Origin: Trematomus loennbergii
Lineage: Eukaryota > Chordata > Actinopteri > Perciformes > Nototheniidae
Assembly: GCA_012861695.1 (NCBI GenBank)
Contig: JAAOOA010000051.1
Location: 813,501 to 877,500 of the forward strand
Reading direction: 5' to 3'
DNA length: 64,000 nt
This document shows positions 22,296 to 34,073 of the stretch, piece by piece. The notes below the pieces were generated by a model. It saw nothing but the letters and a program-made list of their open reading frames with translations, was not told where the DNA came from and did not search any database. A program made the translations under genes and the position numbers. The stretch's first letter is position 1; each line of letters starts with the position of its first letter.

Positions 22296-23254
22296 CAGTG
22301 ACGTGCGGTGAGGTTCATGGCTGGTGAGGCACTGACTCACTGAGTCAGATTTACAAATATTATATTTTGACCTTAATCGAAATATTCGGTTATTTTCAGA
22401 CGCTTCGATTAATTTTAAACAGACCGTTCAACAAAAGGATACCCAAAATCTAAATATTGGATTGTTCTTTCTTAGTAAGATCCCATTTTCATTACAAATG
22501 TGGTCTTACCTTGACTTGAAGATGAAGTCCATGCTATCCTTCTGGACAACAATCTCTATTACTTTTTGTAAAAGTCCTCCTTATCTTCCTGTAGTTTCAA
22601 AACAAAAGTCTAGTTTGTTGTTTGCGTCTACCGTCTCTGCGTAGAATAACAGTAGCAACAAGAACCTGTGCGCTCACGTGCGCCCCCTTCAGTGCGGCAG
22701 AGGTTATGGCTGCCTCCCCTGATGCTTTTTTCATTGCCGTTGTATGAGACCAGCGGGCCTAAATATCATATATACGTGAAATAAGTTATTTAGAGACTAT
22801 GGATGGCGAGGATAAATGTAATAAAGGGATCTACAAACATTACATTGGTGAGCTACAGTGAGATGGTAACAGGCATGCGCTTAGGGCCCGCTTTCCAGCC
22901 AGTTTCTCTGGGGTGACGCATTCTGAGGTGAGGCAGAGCTCATCAGTGCCTCACCTTACCCCACAGTAACTGGCTTGAGCGCGCTCACAAAATAAGTGCC
23001 CGCGCTAAATTAGTGCCCGTGCTCCAGCAAGTTACTGTGGGCTTACGAGAGGCAGAGCTCGTCCCTGCCTCACTTCTCATCGCTCCCGTAGCGGAGCTCG
23101 GCAAATTTGCTGATTTTGACTATAAAAAGCGATTGGAATCATACAGAAATCACACTTACAACAGAGATCAGTGGATACATTTTATTATTATTACTATTTA
23201 GTTTTTCTTAGTTGTTTTTCCGTTACATCGGAGTATGACAGGGGAGGCTCTGCG
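22296..23254. mobile_element. Unclassified insertion in the L2-type LINE
   Basis: Begins with CAGTGACGTGCGGTGAGG, a hAT-like CAG end, exactly where the LINE frame stops. The LINE resumes with CCTATCCCCACCTCCCTA near 23261. I could not find a matching right TIR or a clean duplication, so the right limit is approximate. The interior has repeated TGAGGCAGAGCTC strings near 22930 and 23045. No coding frame is convincing. Confidence 0.5.
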
Positions 23255-23890
23255 CCCTTAATCCTATCCCCACCTCCCTACTGAAAGCCTGCTCTCCATC
23301 CATTATTCCAATTGCCACCATCATAATAAACAAATCCTTGTTGAGTGGTGAGGTCCCCCCCTCCCTCAAGCTGGCAGCCATCAGACCGGTCCTGTAGAAG
23401 CACAATCTGGATCCTGAGGTACTCACAAACTACTGCCCCATCTCAAACCTGCCTTTTCTAGCAAAAGTTCTGGAAAAAGTTGTTGCCCTTCAGCTTCACG
23501 AACATCTCCACACTCATGAGCTCTATGAAACCTTCCAGTCCGGTTTCAGACCAGCTCACAGCACTGAAACAGCTCTGGTGCGGGTTCTAAATGACCTGCT
23601 GATGGCGGCTGACTCTGGTTCCCCAAGCCTACTCATCTTGCTGGGCTTAAGTGCAGCATTTGACACTGTTGACCATCGCATCATTTTTTCATTTAATCGT
23701 TTATTTGGCAGGGACAATGCACAGTAATGAACACTTAAAACATTCAAATGTGTCAAGCGTAACAGTGCCAGATTTAGCTTTGAGCTAATTTCCATCCGCA
23801 GTCCCTCACTGCAAAAAGTGCAAAAGAGCAAGAGCAGCATACACAAGTATTTACCACATGGCAGTACAATACAGCAGCTACAACATATAA

Positions 23891-24790
23891 AGGCCCTGAC
23901 ACACCAGGCAGTCACCAGAGAACTCGCCGACACCCGACACCGACAGTTCCATCGACGAGTTCTCCTGCGTCTTGGCCGTGTGTCGCACAGCAAAGACTTC
24001 AGCCGAGCACGTACGAACTGCGCATGCGTGAGTGGCAATAACTCTCCTTACCAGCAGGCGGCGGTAGTGTGTATTCGTCATTCAAAATAGGCAACAACCG
24101 GAAGACAGAGAAGAAGAACAGACTGATATAAACAAACAAATAGCGTGTGCGTTCCATTTTCACTCTCGTCCATCGAAAACATGTTTTAGAATATAAAAAT
24201 GCATGAATGATGAAATGAGCACATAAAGTGCAGACATACTATAAAAATCACAGTTAATAGACCTGCATCTGATGATCGCAGTGTTCTGGCGGGTGTGTAG
24301 TTTATTGAGTCAGCAATGTAATAATGGCCACTTCTTGCTAAATTTACGATGAGATGAAAAACCGGACTTGACCAAACAAATCACGGAGCTCTCAGCAGAG
24401 GACAGCCGGGGACGCTCCCGCCGATATCAGAGATGTCCCTGCTATGTGTGGGAGGTAAGAGAGGACATTTAAGGGCTATGTTTGATGTCTTTAAGTATCA
24501 CCTGCTTCTGTCCTGTGCCTTAAATCGTTTGTTTACGTCCCTCACTTCCGTTTCGCTTCTCATTTGCTAGCTGAACAGCTGATCAGAGTGGTTTCTTGGC
24601 CCGATAGCTTGTGTCCGACACCCGGCCGATTCAACATGTTGAATCGGCCGGGTGTCGACCGTGAAAGGCCAAATAAGGCGTGTCACGGCCGAGGGTTCGG
24701 GACACACCAAATTGACTTTGGGCGACAAGGAACCCGTTGTCGCCAAACAACGCAAAACGGCCGATATCGGCCTGGTGTGTAGGGGCCTTA
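23891..24790. mobile_element. Non-autonomous DNA element in the LINE 3' UTR
   Basis: Ends AAGGCCCTGACACACCAGGC (left) and GCCTGGTGTGTAGGGGCCTT (right) are inverted repeats with two mismatches. No clear duplication is visible, though both outer flanks are A/T-rich. The interior is GC-rich without a credible frame and contains a perfect 42-bp palindrome. Confidence 0.65.
24616..24657. repeat. Perfect 42-bp palindrome
   Basis: Two 21-base arms meet with no spacer around CAACATGTTG. The arm starts CGACACCCGGCCGATT. Located within the DNA element at 23891-24790. Confidence 0.9.
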
Positions 24791-27513
24791 AAGTGCAGGA
24801 GAAGATAAAAGAGCTACCTAAAGGGCGAGAGGAGATACCCCTGTGTTAAAGTGCATTTAGCGGTGATTACACGTCTGTTTGTTTCTCAACCATTCTTTGA
24901 GTTGACCTTTAAAGCTATTGAGAGTGGGACAATCCCGTATCTCAGTTGGGAGGCTATTCCACAATGAGCTGCCTTTAACGGAGAGGACATTTTGTCCAAA
25001 AGTGGTCCGTCTGCGGTGGACTTCACAGTCTCCTCTGGTTTCTGACCTAGTGCAGCGTCCAGTGTGTTTTCTGTGGATGAATTTCCCTAAGGGAGGGGCA
25101 GTCCATGTAAACATTTCTAAAAAAACACATACTTTTAAAAGACTTTAAATGGTCAAAACTCAAGAAATGGTGTTTCTCAAGGATGGTACAGTGGTGGTAT
25201 GAATGTGGCTTTCTGTCAAACACCTTGATAGCTCTCTTGTACAGCTGTTCTATGGGTTTCAGGTTTGTGGCACAAGCAAACGACCAGTTTGTAAAACAGT
25301 ATTCAATGTGGGATAGAATCATACAGTGGAGGTATGACTTTGCAGCATTGACAGTTAAGAAAGGTCTGATTTGTTTAAAATGTTGCAAGTTGAATTTAAC
25401 GGTATTGGATACTTTCTTAATATGTTTCTTAAAAGTCAAGTTCGAGTCCAGTATGACTCCAAGATACTTGAAGTGGGGGACTAGTTCTAGTACTGCTCCG
25501 TTTAAAAACACGTTGGATCCTTCGATTTTGACTGGTCGTTTACTGAACATCATGCATACTGTTTTTTTGCATTTAACTGTAAGCAAATGTTGTTCAGCCA
25601 GTGTTGAACCTTGTCCAAAGCATTTGAGAGACAGGATGTGATTATTTCAGTATTTTTCCCCTGTACAAAGATGACCGCATCATCGGCATACATTTGCACA
25701 TTCAACTCAGGACATACATTAGGCAAGTCATTAATGTACAGAGAAAACAGTAATGGTCCAAGAATGGAACCTTGTGGAACCCCAACAGGGTTCACAAGGT
25801 AGGGGGATTTGGTACCGTTGACCAAAACACACTGTTTTCTGTTCGATAAGTAAGACTTAACCCACTGTATTGAATCTGCCGAAACATTGAAATACGTCAG
25901 CTTTGTAAGGAGCACTTGGTGGTCAACAGTGTCAAAAGCCTTCCTGAGATCAAGGAAGACAGCACCTACATATGGGCTCGTGTCCAACATAGATTTAACC
26001 TTTTCCACAAAGACACAGTTAGCTGTCGGAGTGGAGTGGTGAGCACGAAAACCAAACTGCATTGGGTGGAGTGGAGCGAAACCTTTATCTAAATGTTTGA
26101 TTAGTTTTGACACCCATTTCTCAGCTACCTTAGAGACACAGGGGAGGATGCTGATTGGTCTGTAGTTGGACATCATTGCCTTATCCCCAGATTTAAAAAT
26201 CGGTGTCACCGTGGCCACCTTCCAGGATGATGGAACTTCCCTCGTGCTGATAGACAGATTTACTAGCATACTAATTGGTTTTTTAGACCGTCAATATTTG
26301 TCTTCATAAAGTTGGTGTCTAAATCATCTGCATCCCTAGCCTTAAAACCTTTTAACCCTTTTAATATTTGTTACCTCCACCTCTGTGATTTCCTCCAGGT
26401 CAAAAACGGGGTGTGTATCCACAGTCGGGCTATGGGAGACCTCAGATGGCGGGAAGAGCTTTGTGATGTCCAGAGCACTATTTTTCAAGCTCTGCTTTAA
26501 TAGTTGGTCTCTGGATTTCCTTAAATTCCTGCACTGTAGATTTGGGAAGATGATGTTCCTTCCTGTCCCTAAGGCACCCTTTCATTGAGAAGGAAGACAT
26601 TGTATCATTAATTTTAGATATAAATAGATTACTGTTTTTACCAATGTCTTCAGAGGACAGAGTGTCCCCCCAATTAATCATTTTCACTGCCTCCATAAAA
26701 CGTTGTTGCAGGTTTTTGGGGATGAAGCGTGAACCCAAGGCAGGGGTTTTAGGTGTGGCCATGAACCTTTTTTTTGTGAGTTTCCTGGCAAAAAGAACAA
26801 GATTATGGTCAGAAAGACCAGTCAGGAAGTTGTAGGTTTTAACTATTCTGTCAGCTTTGTTTGTTAATAATAAATCTATCATAGTCTTGGAGGTTTTGGT
26901 TATTCTAGTCGGTTGATCCATTAGTTGTATTAAACAGGAAACACAGAGCCTAAATACCAGTGGCGGCGCTAGGGTATGGCTGGGGTAGGCTACAGCCATA
27001 CCAAGAAATGGCTTAGCCCTACCTTAGCCCCACCATGAAAAATGATGTTAAAGTAAGTAAAATAAAGTCCGCCAACTCGCGCGGAGTAAATTGCACAGAC
27101 AGCAGTTAGTAAGATTGATTTCAGTAGCCACTTGTCTGGAAATACCGAAGACTAGAAACGGTTTTGAAAACTTTTGTCACGTAGTGATCGTCTTCTCAAT
27201 AAAACATCTTTGATAATGTCTTCTGGCCAATCAGAATCACGATAACGGCGTGGTGTTGTTGCAGGAAGTCCCGACGGAGAATACAGTGTTGCCAACTTGG
27301 CGACTTTCTCGTTAAATTCGGCGGCTTTCCAAACCCTCCGGCTACTTATTTTTGTCAAAAGCGCCTAACGACTAATTTAACGACTTTTAATGGTGTTATT
27401 AGGGACTTTTCTAGTGTTTGGAGACTCACATATTGTTCAGCAGTTAACGAGCCGCGGGTGCTGCCGTGAGCCCCTCTGCCCTCCCATAGTACTCACAGGC
27501 GCTCAGACTCACA

Positions 27514-27862
27514 GGGTGTTTCTCAATCGCGAGTAAAGCTGCTTCAGAGCCACTATTTCAAGCATACTACGTCATCGAGTGCCGCCGAAGTACTGTTCCG
27601 TTTGGAGAAATATCGAGTGTGCACATGAGTAGACTTCGCGGTCTTAAAATCCCCACAATGCTTTGCGCACGGACCAATTTCCCCAAATCTGTGGCGGAAG
27701 ATGTAAGGCGGGGCCTCTCATATGACGCACACCTGCACACTTGCTAGCGTGTTCCTCTCTTTGTTTTCCGAATGTCAGGAAGTATTCTTGACTCGCTTCT
27801 GAAGCAAGATGCTCGGCAGACATGTGCTACCAAGCAAGCGTACTCGCGATTGAGAAACACCC
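27514..27862 (+). mobile_element. MITE copy 1 (GGGTGTTTCTCAATCGCGAG ends)
   Basis: 349 bp with 22-base inverted ends starting GGGTGTTTCTCAATCGCGAG. ACA flanks both sides (27511-27513, 27863-27865), a 3-bp duplication that would suit PIF/Harbinger. It faces the copy at 27915-28271. Confidence 0.75.
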
Positions 27863-27914
27863 ACAGTTGCCTCCCGCAGCAGCTCAGCTGCAGTCAGAGC
27901 AGAGAGGAGACAAC

Positions 27915-28271
27915 GGGTGTTTCTCAATCGCGAGTACACTTGCTTGGTAGCAAGAATACTTCCTGCCATTCGGAAAACGAAGAGTGGAACAGGCTAGCAA
28001 GTGTGCAGGTGTGCGTCATATGAGAGGCCCCGCCTCTTACATCTTCCGCCACAGATTTGGGGAAATTGGTCCGTGCGCAAAGCATTGTGGGGATTTTAAG
28101 ACCGCGGAGTCTACTCATGTGCAGCCTCGATATTTCTCCAAACGGAGTACGCCGGGCTCGGTAGATTTCCAAGTATGCTGGAGATTGGAACAGTACTTCG
28201 GCGGCACTCATGACGTAGTATGCTTGAAATAGTGGCTCTGCAGCAGCTTTACTCGCGATTGAGAAACACCC
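27915..28271 (-). mobile_element. MITE copy 2, inverted relative to copy 1
   Basis: Same ends as copy 1; the body is the reverse complement of copy 1, with about 37 extra bases (around 28150-28188). No clear duplication at its flanks. Only 52 bp separates the two copies, giving a 758-bp inverted-repeat structure. Confidence 0.78.
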
Positions 28272-28483
28272 AGCCACACTCTCCCGCGTCGAGACGGCAA
28301 ATGAATTGCGCATGAGCGGGATTAAAATGTAAAATGTAAATGTTTCTTCACTGTCACTGTCACACTATAATAAATAACTGCCTTTGCTTTGCTTTGCTTT
28401 GACTCACACAGCCTCAGTCACTTAATCACCTCGTCCACTGTGTGTGTGCCTCTGTGACAAGCTAAACATCCACGTAGGTCATC

Positions 28484-28621
28484 ATGTCACAGTCTAAACT
28501 GTATTCACAAAAGTACAGAAAGGAGTGGGAATCAAACCCTGAGTTTAAAGGATGGTTGAAGCCATTTATTGTTGATGACACACGGGCATACTGCCTTTAT
28601 TGTAAGGGAGATTTCTACTAA
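28484..28621 (+). pseudogene. N-terminal fragment of a hAT-like transposase
   Basis: ATG at 28484 opens a 45-codon frame: SKLYSQKYRKEWESNPEFKG, then PFIVDDTRAYCLYCKGDFY and a stop. The C-x2-C spacing with the preceding tryptophan is the start of the zinc-binding N-terminus in a hAT-related protein family of fish. The rest of the zinc finger and the catalytic domain are missing. It belongs to the element at 27284-28848. Confidence 0.6.
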
Positions 28622-28890
28622 AAACTACTAAAACTATTTCTACTTTCTACTTTTTCTAATAGAGACATTTCTGATCTACTGTCTGGATTTACTCTGGTGG
28701 TTTCAAGTTTTGATCCTTGAAGGGGGTGGAAAGTTTTTTTACCGCCATTACATGATATGCAAATTAGGCGATGACGTCATTTAGGGACTTCTGGTGACTT
28801 TTCGGACAGCCAATAGCTACTTTCCTTACTATGGAGTTGGCAACACTGGGAGAATACTTTTGCTGTAGTACATCTCTACATCGATACAAC

Positions 28891-28920
28891 ATTACGTGTT
28901 GATAGAAATCAACACGTAAT
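28891..28920. repeat. Small perfect hairpin, 13-bp arms
   Basis: ATTACGTGTTGAT, four spacer bases, then its exact complement. It lies just outside the right end of the hAT at 27284-28848, in the outer hAT element. Confidence 0.85.
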
Positions 28921-29544
28921 GAAATAAGACCCCACGGTTTGATGATTGATAGGTGTGTGGGCTGCCTTTCATTTTGACACAGAGAACAATGGGGGCTATC
29001 CACCCTTATCCACAATGTAAAGTAATTCACACAGCCTCTTCCCTCTTCTCTTTGTGAGGAGCAGCAGGTTCAGCTTTCAGAACAAAGTAACACAACACAA
29101 AAATGGCATTCATTTTTGTAAATATGTTGTGTAGTAATAGATTTATTTATTTTTCTTCTCAAGAGAGTACCAGAATGTGTATTTTATGTTAGTATTTCAA
29201 AAAATCTCCTCGGGGAAAATCCCCCCAGACCCCCCTGCAGGGGTTGGGTTTTCAGCATGTCAACTCTTTCACCTGTGGGGAAATTGCAGGATTGGCTCCA
29301 GGTCGCCCTTTTTATTTACTACAAGACAAATGTGCCTTTTTATTTCATACAGTTCAATTTGGATTGAGACAGGGAAATAATCTAAACCTCACGCGTGGCG
29401 TTTCACTGTCGGGGGGAGCGTGTATGTAATTACATTGCAAATACTGACTTGAGCCCCACCACTGTATGGGTTAGCCCTACCATAGATTGCCCAACAAAAA
29501 TACCCTGGAGCCGCAACTGCTAAATACACACACACTAATTAATC

Positions 29545-29755
29545 AACAAGACACAGGTGAGGGTGGAGCAATTAGACACAGGTGAGGGGGGGGAATTAGA
29601 CACAGGTGAGGGGGGAGGAATTAGACACAGGTGGGGGGGGGAGGAATTAGACACAGGTGAGGGGGGAGGTGGGGGGAGGAATTAGACACAGGTGGGGGGG
29701 GAGGAATTAGACACAGGTGAGGGGGGAGGAATTAGACACAGGTGGGGGGGGAGGA
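29545..29755. repeat. GAATTAGACACAGGTG minisatellite
   Basis: About seven units of 25-35 bp with GAATTAGACACAGGTG followed by a G-rich run of variable length. It sits next to the right TSD of the hAT at 26958 and interrupts the endonuclease part of the - strand LINE. Confidence 0.85.
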
Positions 29756-30299
29756 GACAGCACAGGGCACCAGGTGCACACAATCAACAGCAAAGGGGAA
29801 CACTTTTCAACAACAATGAAGCTAAACAACCCGTAACGGAGGCCGAGATCTATGGGCCCAGAGATCACCTCTGTGATAGTGTGATTTCCACACCAACACA
29901 ATCAAACTCAATATTAGCTGGGAGTGCAATCTCCCTACAAGTAAAGGTATTCCTCACATAAAGCAACACACCCCCTCCTTTTCCCTTCAGTCTGTCCTTC
30001 CTAAACACATTATATCCTGACATAGATACAATAGAAGATGGTGACGACTATTTTAGCCAAGATTCAGATATTCCCAAACAGTCAATATTAGACTCAAGGA
30101 GGAGATGTTCTAGTTGTTCATGTTTATTGCAGATGCTGCGGAAATGTAAATGTCCACTGAATAGTCCCTTCGGCTTGCACCGAGGATCCCACCTGTTTTT
30201 GCTTGATTCACTGTTTGAAACATTTTTGTGCAACGGTGTTTTTTAAATACAGGATTTCTAGGCTTTACCTCGGTGCCGTTGTTGATAGTGGAGCAGTCA

Positions 30300-30800
30300 A
30301 AGCTAGCTGGTGGTTTATGGATCTCTGCCGCTAGGCTGCTAGCCATCGGCGCGGTCCTGCAGTCCTTCGATGCTGTGGATGTTGGTCCTGCTGCTAGGTC
30401 AGTAGCCGTCAGCGCGAGACCCGCCGGCAGAGCTAGCTGTTCATCTAGCCGGCCTCTTCTGAAGCCAGTCCGGTGGTGTCCGGTGGTGTCCGGTGGTGCG
30501 AGAATCTCAGCTGCTAGGCCGCTAGCCCTCGGTGCGGATCCGTAGTTCTCCGATGGTGTGGAAGCTATCCGTCCTCCTCTGAAGCCAGCCGGCGGTGTGT
30601 GGATCTCAGCTGCTCGGCCACCAGCCCTCGGCGTGGACCCGTAGTCCTCCGGTGGTGTGGGTAGAGGTCCTGCTGCTAGGCCGACAGCCGTCGGCGCGAG
30701 ACCGCAGAGACCTGCCGGTGGTGCTAGCTGCTCAGCTAGCCAGCCTCTTCAGAAGCCTACTGATGGCGTGTGGAGCTCAGCGGGGGCCGCCAGCCATCAG
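30300..30800. repeat. GC-rich diverged subrepeats in the LINE leader
   Basis: Strings like CTCAGCTGCTAGGCCGCTAG and GTCCGGTGGTGT recur at 60-120 bp spacing. They belong to the 5' leader of the - strand LINE, ahead of its first coding exon near 30230, and may have promoter function. Confidence 0.5.
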
Positions 30801-31666
30801 GTTGATGGAAATGACGCCGGGACCCGGACACGGGTGGATATCTCCCGAGAGCAAGAGACACAGCAGAGCCAATAGCCCAATATTCTCCTCTTTTCGTTTT
30901 AAACATTTTTTTGTTTGAGGGAGTCTGCCAGGAGTGCCAGATGAATGAACTGTAGATAATATGCCGACTATGGCCGAAGTGCTTGATATTCAACAATGCT
31001 GCTGGTGCAGATAATGATGTATCCTCAACATGTTGTTTTACCATGGAGGCAAGATGAAACACAGAAGTTTGAGATTTAGGACAATCATGCAGAGATAGAT
31101 TGCTGCCACTGCGCCAGAACTGCCTGCCGCCATCTTGGGAAATGGGCGCATCATGTGTCGGCGACTCCAGGAGGTGGGAATCGCTGGCAAGGCTCTGGAC
31201 TTTTTCCACTCGTACATCACCGGAAGACAGGAATATGTCCGTCTTGGGAAAGCACCTCCGACACACACTATGTCACCTCTGGTGTACCCCAAGGGTCAGT
31301 CCTTGGGCCACTGCTCTTTTTAATTTACATGTTGCCCCTGGGACAAATACTGAGGAGCCATAACATCAGCTTCCACACATATGCCGAGACACACAGATTT
31401 ATTTCCAAACTTCCCCCGGATAAACATCTGGCACTTTCAAATGTCTCAAGATGCCTGGAACACATACACCACTGGATGAGCAACAACTCCCTCCAACTGA
31501 ATAGCAGCAAATCAGAGGCCATTCTGATTGAAACACCACATCAAACACAAAAAACTGATATCCCTCATATCAGCATCAATGGCCACTCCATTCCCCTCTC
31601 CCCACTTGTAACGAGCCTAGGTGTGAAACTGGACTCATCCCTTTCATTCCAAGCACACATTCAGAC

Positions 31667-32516
31667 CCCATTTACACAGGAACGAAACGGGTTGTATCCG
31701 CATAGTTTCTCTTGCGTATAGCCCTTTCATCTACACGAGGCCGTAACAAAACGATAGAAACGGACCCCGCAAACGATAACGGGTCCCAGGGTGGATAGAT
31801 CTGCAACCGGAACGCTCTGGGGGGTCAAACGGCTCCGTGTAATCGCCTCGATACGATCATTTCTCGATAGATGAAGCCATAGCCCCGCCTCTCCCCACCT
31901 CTGCTGCTCACTACTGTAGCATGGTCAGTAGCAGTAGCACTAGCAGTAGCTACTGTCAGTAGCTACTGCTAGTGCTACTGCTACTGACCATGCTACAGAT
32001 GTTAGTACAACATCTACAGCTTCTCTACCACAACCATCAGCAACAAGTGGACATGGAGAATTATATGAACTACATGTTGCTAAATCCACTGCGGGGCATA
32101 AACAGAAGGGCAACCATGGCAACCATGCTCCGGGGTCTTCGTCGCTGCTTTTGGTGTATTTTCTGGCGGCAGCAGCGCCACTTACAGGCCTGGCATATGT
32201 ACTACAGCGTTTCCAGCGGGTCGAGCGGTGTCGTGTGAACAGACCATAGCCGCGGGAAGTAGGGGTGCTGGAGGTGCTGCAGCACCCCCTGTTGGCGAAT
32301 AGTGTACTTTTTTGCGGGTTACTATTATGTTCATGTTACTGTTGAAATCTCTCCCCACTTTTGGCCGCACCCCCTATGTAAAATGACTTCCCCGGCTATG
32401 CCATAGACTGTATATATAAACAGACACGTTAAATGAATCGAATGCGTGTGAAAGGAAGACTTTTTTGAAAACGCATACGTGTGTAAACGCAAACGTTCCC
32501 GTGTAAAGGCATCCAA
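31667..32516. mobile_element. Non-autonomous DNA element in the L2-type LINE
   Basis: The LINE frame breaks at HIQT and resumes with VCQAS at 32518. The ends are related in inverted sense (TTTACACAGGAACG on the left, complement of CGTTCCCGTGTAAA on the right). The flanks share GAC/AGAC. The interior has an 85-bp palindrome and a block at about 32090-32240 shared with 38476-38595. The open frame at 31972-32238 looks accidental. Confidence 0.62.
31914..31998. repeat. Perfect palindrome, two 42-bp arms, 1-bp spacer
   Basis: The left arm 31914-31955 starts CTGTAGCATGGTCAGTAGCA; the right arm 31957-31998 is its exact complement. No mismatch was seen. Confidence 0.92.
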
Positions 32517-32890
32517 AGACGGTCTGCCAAGCCTCATACTACCACCTGAGGAACATCTCCAAAATGCGACACTCCCTCACCAAACCGGATGCAGAAAAAC
32601 TGCTCCATGCCTTCATCACCTCCCGCATTGACTACTGCAATTCTCTGCTTACAGGCATTCCAGCAAAAAACACTCAGAGACTACAATATGTACAAAACTG
32701 TGCCGCCCAGATACTCAGAAAAACACGCAAATCAGAGCACATCACCCCCATCCTTCACTCACTCCACTGGCTCCCTGTAACCCACCGGATCAACTACAAA
32801 GTCCTCATAATGGTCTTCAACGCCATCAACCACACTGGCCCCACCTACCTACAGGAACTGCTAACCAGAAAACATTCCCATACCTCACGC

Positions 32891-33626
32891 CAGTGGCGGC
32901 GCCAGGGTATTTTTGTTGGGTAATCTATGGTAGGGCTAACCCATACAGTGGTGGTGCTCAAGTCAGTATTTGCAATTTAATTACATACACGCTATATCGC
33001 ACCCCGTGAAACAGTGAAATGCCACACGTGAGGTTTAGATTATTTCCCTTTCTCAATCAAAATGGAACTGTATGAAATAAAACGGCACATTTGTCTTATA
33101 GTAAATAAAAAGGGATCACTGTGAATGGACGTATGATAGTACACGTTGAAGATCCAATAGGGATACTGAATGGCGGTTCCGATTGATCTCAATCAGTAAT
33201 GCATGACGCAGACCCAACGTTTCGTTGCTCTGATTGGCTGTAGGTCTATTCAAATTGCATTCGGAGGCATTTTGATCTGACCGCGGCCGCGCTGATATTA
33301 TAACGCCAGAGAATTTCCACACCTTTAGTGTATAAAACTCCCCCACTACTTAGACTATTCCTTGCACCCCTCTTCTATAAGCCCGAATGGTCTCAACCAT
33401 ATTGCATCAGTAACGTGCACTTGTTGTTACAGCAGGATCAGTTTGTGTGTTGTGGACACGACCCGTATATTTTCGCAATCCGTGTTCTCAACATTTTGCA
33501 TTTAGCTTATTATTTAATTGAATTTGCTTACTTTAACATCACTTTTCATGGTGGGGCTAAGGTGGGGCTAAGCCATTTCTTGGTATGGCTGTAGCCTACC
33601 CCAGCCATACCCTGGCGCCGCCACTG
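32891..33626. mobile_element. hAT-type MITE, 8-bp TSD
   Basis: 736 bp. Starts CAGTGGCGGCGCCAGGG and ends CCCTGGCGCCGCCACTG. CCTCACGC flanks it at 32883-32890 and 33627-33634. Removing it rejoins the L2 reading frame (KHSHTSR then TLRSDSSNLL). Same family as 26958-29519. Confidence 0.93.
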
Positions 33627-34073
33627 CCTCACGCACACTCAGGTCAGACAGCTCCAATCTCCTGGCTGTTCCGTGGACAAAACTGGTCACCATGGGAAAC
33701 CGTGCTTTCTCCTCCCTGGGTCCACGTCTGTGGAATCAGCTTCCAGAGAACATACGGACCTCGGCATCACTCTCAGTTTTTAGGAAATGCCTCAAGACCC
33801 ACCTGTTCCACACCGCATTTTACTGACCGTCCTTTATTTTAATTTTATTTATTTAATTTTTTTAACCTTTTATGCTCTTAACCTTTGATTTGTATTTGTT
33901 ATATTACCATATTTTATTCAATATGCTCCTTTTAGATATCTTTTTATTTTATTATTTTCTCCTTATAGCTTTGTGAAGCACCTTGAGATGACGTTCTCTT
34001 TAAAGTGTGCTATATAAATCAAATGTATTGAGCTGTGACATAGAGAAGAGTGATGGACAGCTGGAGATCTCAC

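Larger units (their letters stand above)
27284..28848. mobile_element. hAT-type element (CAGTGTTGCCAAC ends), 8-bp TSD
   Basis: GGAGAATA at 27276-27283 and again at 28849-28856 frames an element starting CAGTGTTGCCAACTTGG and ending GGAGTTGGCAACACTG. It lies inside the hAT at 26958. It carries one transposase-like exon and two inverted MITEs. Confidence 0.88.
26958..29519. mobile_element. hAT-type element (CAGTGGCGGCGC ends), 8-bp TSD
   Basis: CTAAATAC flanks the element at 26950-26957 and 29520-29527. The left end is CAGTGGCGGCGCTAGGG and the right end is the decayed complement (CCCTGGAGCCGCAACTG). It is the same family as 32891-33626, which keeps better ends. It lies inside the - strand LINE and itself contains the hAT at 27284-28848. 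Its own sequence holds no transposase. Confidence 0.85.
23685..31146 (-). mobile_element. Second LINE, - strand, inserted in the L2-type LINE (8-bp TSD)
   Basis: CGCATCAT occurs at 23677-23684 and 31147-31154. Joining the flanks restores VDHRIMCRRLQEVGIAGK of the + strand LINE, so the whole block is one insertion. On the - strand it runs from a GC-rich leader (31146 to about 30250) through an AP-endonuclease start (HLHFRSICNKHEQLEHLL, IDCLGISESWLK, GKGGGVLLYVRN). Then come QLMDQPTRITKTSKTMIDLL near 26920, RT (SNYRPISILPCVSKVAEKWV, QFGFRAHHSTPTANCVFVE, FLDLRKAFDTVDHQVLL, VGVPQGSILGPLLFSLYIND, MYADDAVIFVQ) and a C-terminal block to 24857. An A-rich 3' end lies at 23690. RT motifs are intact but a frame break lies near 25570. 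Interrupted by 23891-24790 and 26958-29519. Confidence 0.82.
21640..34030 (+). mobile_element. L2-type LINE, split by several insertions
   Basis: Pieces in order on the + strand: 21640-22295 (RYNNTLHECLDRLAPEISR, APWYTDQLRAQKSEGRKIER). About 23255-23684 ([48 protein letters not shown]). 31147-31666 (RLQEVGIAGKALDFFHSYI, SGVPQGSVLGPLLFLIYML, YAET in place of YADD, LGVKLDSSLSFQAHIQ). 32518-32890 (KPDAEKLLHAFITSRIDYCN, LHWLPVTHRINYKVL). 33627-34030 (GNRAFSSLGPRLWNQLPENI and an L2-like 3' UTR with GTGCTATATAAATC). The order is correct once the insertions are removed. RT is broken by frameshifts and the changed active-site tetrad. The 5' end of the element is not seen. Confidence 0.78.

Noticed and set aside
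30595..30918. Frames of 70-107 codons in GC-rich DNA
   Set aside because: They lie in the repetitive leader of the - strand LINE, antisense to it, and resemble no protein.
31972..32238. Frame of 88 codons starting in the palindrome
   Set aside because: Half of it is the palindrome arm and the rest is the block shared among non-autonomous elements.
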